In this document: piece by piece, positions 60,907 to 64,000 of the stretch
Layout: the number at the start of each line of letters is the position of its first letter
How positions within the stretch are numbered: position 1 is the first letter of the stretch
Source: Iodobacter fluviatilis
Lineage (GTDB): Bacteria > Pseudomonadota > Gammaproteobacteria > Burkholderiales > Chitinibacteraceae
Direction: 5' to 3'
Length of the DNA: 64,000 bases
Assembly: GCF_900451195.1 (NCBI RefSeq)
Contig: NZ_UGHR01000003.1
Location: 372,001 to 436,000, forward strand
Notes under the pieces: generated by a model
Seen by the model: only the letters and a program-made list of their open reading frames with translations
Database searches by the model: none
Told to the model about the DNA's origin: nothing
Made by a program: the position numbers and the translations under genes

Positions 60907-62520
60907 ATGTTTGAATCGTTTCGCAGCCAGGCTGCACAAAAAATAAGCGGCTGGTCTTTGGAAGAAAAGGTGGGGCAATTGTTTATTCTGGCCTTCCCCG
61001 GCAAAGATGCCGAAGCAGCCCGCCCATTGATTGAGCGTTACAACTTAGGCGGTTGTTATCTTAGCCAAGACAATGCCGCTACTTTTGCCGAGGCACGTCA
61101 GCTGACCCAAGCAATGGCCGCGATTGTGAATCAGCGTGTTGATTCCGTACCGATGTTGTTGGGCGTGGATCAGGAAGGCGCATGGAGTGTGCTTACTCCG
61201 GAATCAACAACCGGGCCGGGCAATCTGGCCTTGGGCAGCGCCGATAATCCAGCCCTCAGTGCGCAAATGTATAGCGTATTCGGTATTGAAATGCGTTCTG
61301 CTGGGTTTAATTGTGTACTTGGCCCATGTGCAGACGTAAATCTGAAACCTAATTCACCGATTATTGATACCCGTGCCTTTGGTGAAGTGCCTGCACAGGT
61401 GGCGGTACAAGTAGGGGCAGCGGTGCATGGCGCTCACGATGGCGGAATTGTGGTTTGTGCCAAGCATTTCCCTGGCCACGGCGACACTACGGGCGACACG
61501 CACCGTGAAATCCCTGTGGTGGATAAATCGCTGGCCACGCTGCTGGTAGAAGACCTTGCCCCTTTTAAAGCCGCGATTGATGCGCGGGTAGAGCTGATGA
61601 TGACCTCGCATATCTGCTACCCGCAGATCGATCCGGTTTATCCGGCAACTTTATCGAGGGCCATTTTGCAAGATGTCCTGCGCGAAAAGCTGGGTTTCAA
61701 AGGCATTGTGATTTCCGACAGCATGAATATGGGCGCAATTCGCCGTAATTTCCCGCCGGTAGAGGCCGCCATTATTGCGTTTAAAGCCGGTATCGACATG
61801 ATGATGCTCTCAGAAGAGCACTACGATCACAACGATAACTACCTTGAAAACCAGCTGGCCATGATTGGGGCCATTGTCAGTGCGGTAGAAGACGGGCGTA
61901 TGCCGGAAGCCGAGCTGAATCTGATTGTAGAGCGCGTTGTGGCCTTTAAGCTGGCGCGTCTGGTGGGTATGCCGCTGTTTCATGAGTTTAATCCGCTGGC
62001 CAATCGCAAGGTTGAGCAGGCGGCAGCCAAATCTGCCGTACAAATTCTGGCCGACCCGGCACGTAATCTGCCGGTTCAGGCGGATAAACACGTATTTGTT
62101 TTGCAAACCACGCCATTGGCCGATTACGCCAATCTGGTGAATCCGCGCGGTATTGGTCCTAATCAGGCGACGCCTGCTTTTGATTATTTTGCAGCAGAAA
62201 TCAGCGCCCTCTTGCCTGCAGAGAGGCTGAGTATTCTGGATTACACCGAGGCCAAAACATGGCTTGCTGAGGTGAACGTCGCAGCGGATCAGCTGGTTCT
62301 GGCTGTCATTGAAAATTACCCGCTGCCTGGTGAAGATTTTAAACAAGCGGCATCTAAAGCAATGGTGGCGGAACTTGCCGCTAAATTTGGCGCGCAATTG
62401 GTGGTGATCGGTTTACGTAATGCCTATGAGCCTGTGCCTGAACTGGCTGGCCATGTTTGCGCTTACGGCAGCCGTGAATGCAGCGCGCGGGCTGCGGCGC
62501 AGGTGTGCCTGAGCGTTTGA
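60907..62520 (+). CDS. Glycoside hydrolase family 3 protein (NagZ-like catalytic domain)
   Basis: This 537-residue protein has no signal peptide, so it acts in the cytoplasm. The GH3 catalytic domain (about residues 20-345) has DQEGAWSVL, the long loop AKHFPGHGDTTGDTH that carries the His/Asp acid-base dyad of NagZ-type beta-N-acetylglucosaminidases, and the nucleophile in ISDSMNMGA. An additional C-terminal region of nearly 200 residues is longer than the 340-residue NagZ of enterobacteria. It lies downstream of the sugar importer, so it probably cleaves the imported glycoside, plausibly an N-acetylglucosaminide. Peptidoglycan recycling is the alternative. Confidence 0.85.
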   Translation: MFESFRSQAAQKISGWSLEEKVGQLFILAFPGKDAEAARPLIERYNLGGCYLSQDNAATFAEARQLTQAMAAIVNQRVDSVPMLLGVDQEGAWSVLTPESTTGPGNLALGSADNPALSAQMYSVFGIEMRSAGFNCVLGPCADVNLKPNSPIIDTRAFGEVPAQVAVQVGAAVHGAHDGGIVVCAKHFPGHGDTTGDTHREIPVVDKSLATLLVEDLAPFKAAIDARVELMMTSHICYPQIDPVYPATLSRAILQDVLREKLGFKGIVISDSMNMGAIRRNFPPVEAAIIAFKAGIDMMMLSEEHYDHNDNYLENQLAMIGAIVSAVEDGRMPEAELNLIVERVVAFKLARLVGMPLFHEFNPLANRKVEQAAAKSAVQILADPARNLPVQADKHVFVLQTTPLADYANLVNPRGIGPNQATPAFDYFAAEISALLPAERLSILDYTEAKTWLAEVNVAADQLVLAVIENYPLPGEDFKQAASKAMVAELAAKFGAQLVVIGLRNAYEPVPELAGHVCAYGSRECSARAAAQVCLSV

Positions 62521-62538
62521 TTGTTTGATTCAGTGATG

Positions 62539-62598
62539 CCATTCCCGCGCAGATCCGGTTTTTTTATGCCGGATGAAAACAAAGGGCTGCGGGAGTGG
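62539..62598. other. Compound stem-loop after the GH3 gene
   Basis: Outer arms (CCATTCCCGC and GCGGGAGTGG type, near 62539 and 62588) enclose an inner ATCCGG/CCGGAT hairpin whose loop is T-rich. It could serve as a processing site or weak terminator. The remaining DNA up to 62752 is AT-rich with no gene. Confidence 0.45.
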
Positions 62599-62752
62599 CT
62601 GATTGATGCGGTTTTGATTTGATTATATTTTTTATAAAAGGAGGTGCAGAAATTAAATAGACCTGGTTTTGGATTTGCGTATTAGATTTTTCAAAAAATA
62701 TAAAGAATTTGCTTTTTAAACGGCATTTATCCTAAACAATTGAGAGAGACGA

Positions 62753-64000
62753 ATGAAAAATTCAATGAAACACCGCTTAACCATTTTAGCTGGTTTATTA
62801 GTTTCTATGCCTATGGCTGCGATTGCCGCGCCTGCTGCAACTAAGGGATCCTTCCAGGATTTCCTTGATAATATGCGTGCTTTTGAATCCGGTATTGATC
62901 CGGCTAAAGCCGATTTTTATAAGCAGAATTTTAATTCACCGATTCTGCGCTATGCCAAAGTTGTTACTCCTGGCGTGCCGGTGCGTGATCCGTCTACGGG
63001 CAGCCTGATTATTGAGGCAACGACAGTTAACCAGTACTTTACTAAGCTGGGTCTTAATACTATTTACAATCCAAATGCAGCAGATCAGGCTGCCATGTTT
63101 AAGACCATGCAATACAGTTCGCTTAATGCTTGGGGTTTTATTGGTTATCAGCTGGGCGAAGCATTAATGATTGATACCGGTTATTACTCACCGGTGAAAT
63201 ATGTTTCAGCGACAGAAAATCTGGATAAATTCTATATTTTCGCGCCTGATTCAACATGGGCTAATGGTGTTACTGAAGCCACAATTGAAATTCCTGGCTC
63301 AGGCGGTAATAAAGTACGTGGCACACATAATAATCGCTGGGAAGGCACTTTCTCTGGCCGTAATGGTGTGAACAGCTTTGCTGATTTAAAAAATCCAGCC
63401 AAGCAAGAGTATGTGATTCGTGATGCCATGCGCTTTAACTATGGCGTGATGTCAGAAAAGCTGGCCGCTGCCAATATCACTTGGGCACAGGCCTTGGCTA
63501 AATCTTGGCCAGGTAAAGATGAAAACGGCAATCCAATTACCATTAAAGCCACGATGTCCGGTTTACTGGCTGCAGCTCACTTAGGCGGCGCTTGGGGGGC
63601 GGCTGATTTATTGATCACCAATAAAGTAGCGTGCGATGAGCAAGGCACTTGCGTAACAACCTATATCGATAAATTTGGTAATTACGATACGCAAATTGAT
63701 ACGCCAAACGATGACACCATTAGTGGCGGCCCGCTGGATGAGGTTTTATCTGCAGGGCAGGGTAATGACACGGTTTATACCGGCGGCGGCAAAAATACAA
63801 TTTATCTCAGCCAGTTCCCAGGTGGCACAACCACAGTAAAAGATTTTGTAGTGGGTAAAGATAAAATTGTATTACGCAACTGGACTGGCTCTAACCCGCT
63901 GGCTTCTTTAGCGGTAACAGATAGCGCAGGTGGTGCATTGCTGCAGTTTGCCGGGCAGTCTGTTTTGCTTGAAAAAGTTTCCGCTGCAGCTGTAAAGGCT
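62753..64000 (+). CDS. Secreted RTX-like protein of unknown function (3' end cut by the window)
   Basis: An ATG with GAGAGAGACGA upstream opens 416 codons with no stop before the window end. There is a Sec signal (residues 1-26, ending MAAIAAPAA), then a domain of about 290 residues starting FLDNMRAFESGIDPAKADFY and containing MQYSSLNAWGFIGYQLGEA and NNRWEGTFSGRNGVNSF. After a CDEQGTC pair comes a short RTX-like stretch (DDTISGGPLDEVLSAGQGND, TVYTGGGKNTIYLS) and a beta-rich segment (VVGKDKIVLRNW). A Sec signal together with RTX-like repeats is unusual. I do not recognise the first domain. Confidence 0.75.
   Translation, partial: MKNSMKHRLTILAGLLVSMPMAAIAAPAATKGSFQDFLDNMRAFESGIDPAKADFYKQNFNSPILRYAKVVTPGVPVRDPSTGSLIIEATTVNQYFTKLGLNTIYNPNAADQAAMFKTMQYSSLNAWGFIGYQLGEALMIDTGYYSPVKYVSATENLDKFYIFAPDSTWANGVTEATIEIPGSGGNKVRGTHNNRWEGTFSGRNGVNSFADLKNPAKQEYVIRDAMRFNYGVMSEKLAAANITWAQALAKSWPGKDENGNPITIKATMSGLLAAAHLGGAWGAADLLITNKVACDEQGTCVTTYIDKFGNYDTQIDTPNDDTISGGPLDEVLSAGQGNDTVYTGGGKNTIYLSQFPGGTTTVKDFVVGKDKIVLRNWTGSNPLASLAVTDSAGGALLQFAGQSVLLEKVSAAAVKA

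Overview
The window reads as chromosome from a betaproteobacterium of the order Neisseriales, most like Iodobacter and its relatives. The reasons are about 50% GC, a DUF2782 gene joined to type-II thrB, a FimV-like gene next to hem genes, a PglL-type glycan ligase, and a his-tat cluster of betaproteobacterial order. The genus is inference. The window opens inside ppk1 and closes inside an RTX-like secreted protein gene. No rRNA, tRNA, CRISPR array or complete insertion sequence was seen.

Layout: 1-2 kb holds ppk1 (3' part), sixA and a 52-codon small ORF. 2-11 kb, minus strand, holds polA, a FimV-like gene and the haem genes hemC-hemD-hemX-hemY. 11-14 kb holds a DUF2782 gene, thrB and a GlcD-type FAD oxidase. 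14-35 kb is a Lap-type biofilm adhesin locus: lapB-lapC-regulator, a 3,897-aa adhesin (lapA), then lapG and lapD on the minus strand and a divergent lapE/TolC gene. 35-36.4 kb is a two-gene module, a soluble chemoreceptor-like protein plus a di-iron metallo-beta-lactamase-fold protein. 36.5-43.8 kb holds a parvulin, a carbonic anhydrase, molybdenum cofactor genes (mobB, moeA, moaD, moaE and a mobA-moaC fusion), a hydrolase and SirB2. 44-45.7 kb holds a pseudouridine synthase, a MliC-like inhibitor and TlyA. 46-54.2 kb, minus strand, holds hisB-(hyp)-hisH-hisA-(hyp)-hisF-hisI-hisE-HIT-tatA-tatB-tatC-pglL. 54.3-54.6 kb is a non-coding element with terminal inverted repeats. 55-62.5 kb is a sugar uptake and degradation locus: an orphan family-1 binding protein, a ribose-type ABC importer and a GH3 glycosidase.

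The adhesin locus encodes a whole switchable attachment system. LapB, LapC and LapE form the type I secretion channel. LapA carries an N-terminal retention module with a TAAG LapG-type site, 20 near-identical Calx-beta repeats, and VWA, PA14 and RTX domains. LapG is the periplasmic protease that would release it. LapD is a c-di-GMP receptor with degenerate GGDEF and EAL sites that would restrain LapG. A lux-box-like palindrome lies 60 bases upstream of lapA, and a NarL-type regulator with a degraded receiver domain sits between lapC and lapA. LapE has an unusual C-terminal NTF2-like extension.

Other points of note: the chemoreceptor-like/di-iron pair resembles the oxygen-binding di-iron protein (ODP) chemotaxis module described in Treponema. 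Two sugar-binding-protein genes share a promoter element with an 11-base direct repeat (CCTACA), which suggests one regulon. All functional calls rest on reading motifs by eye; no database search was run.
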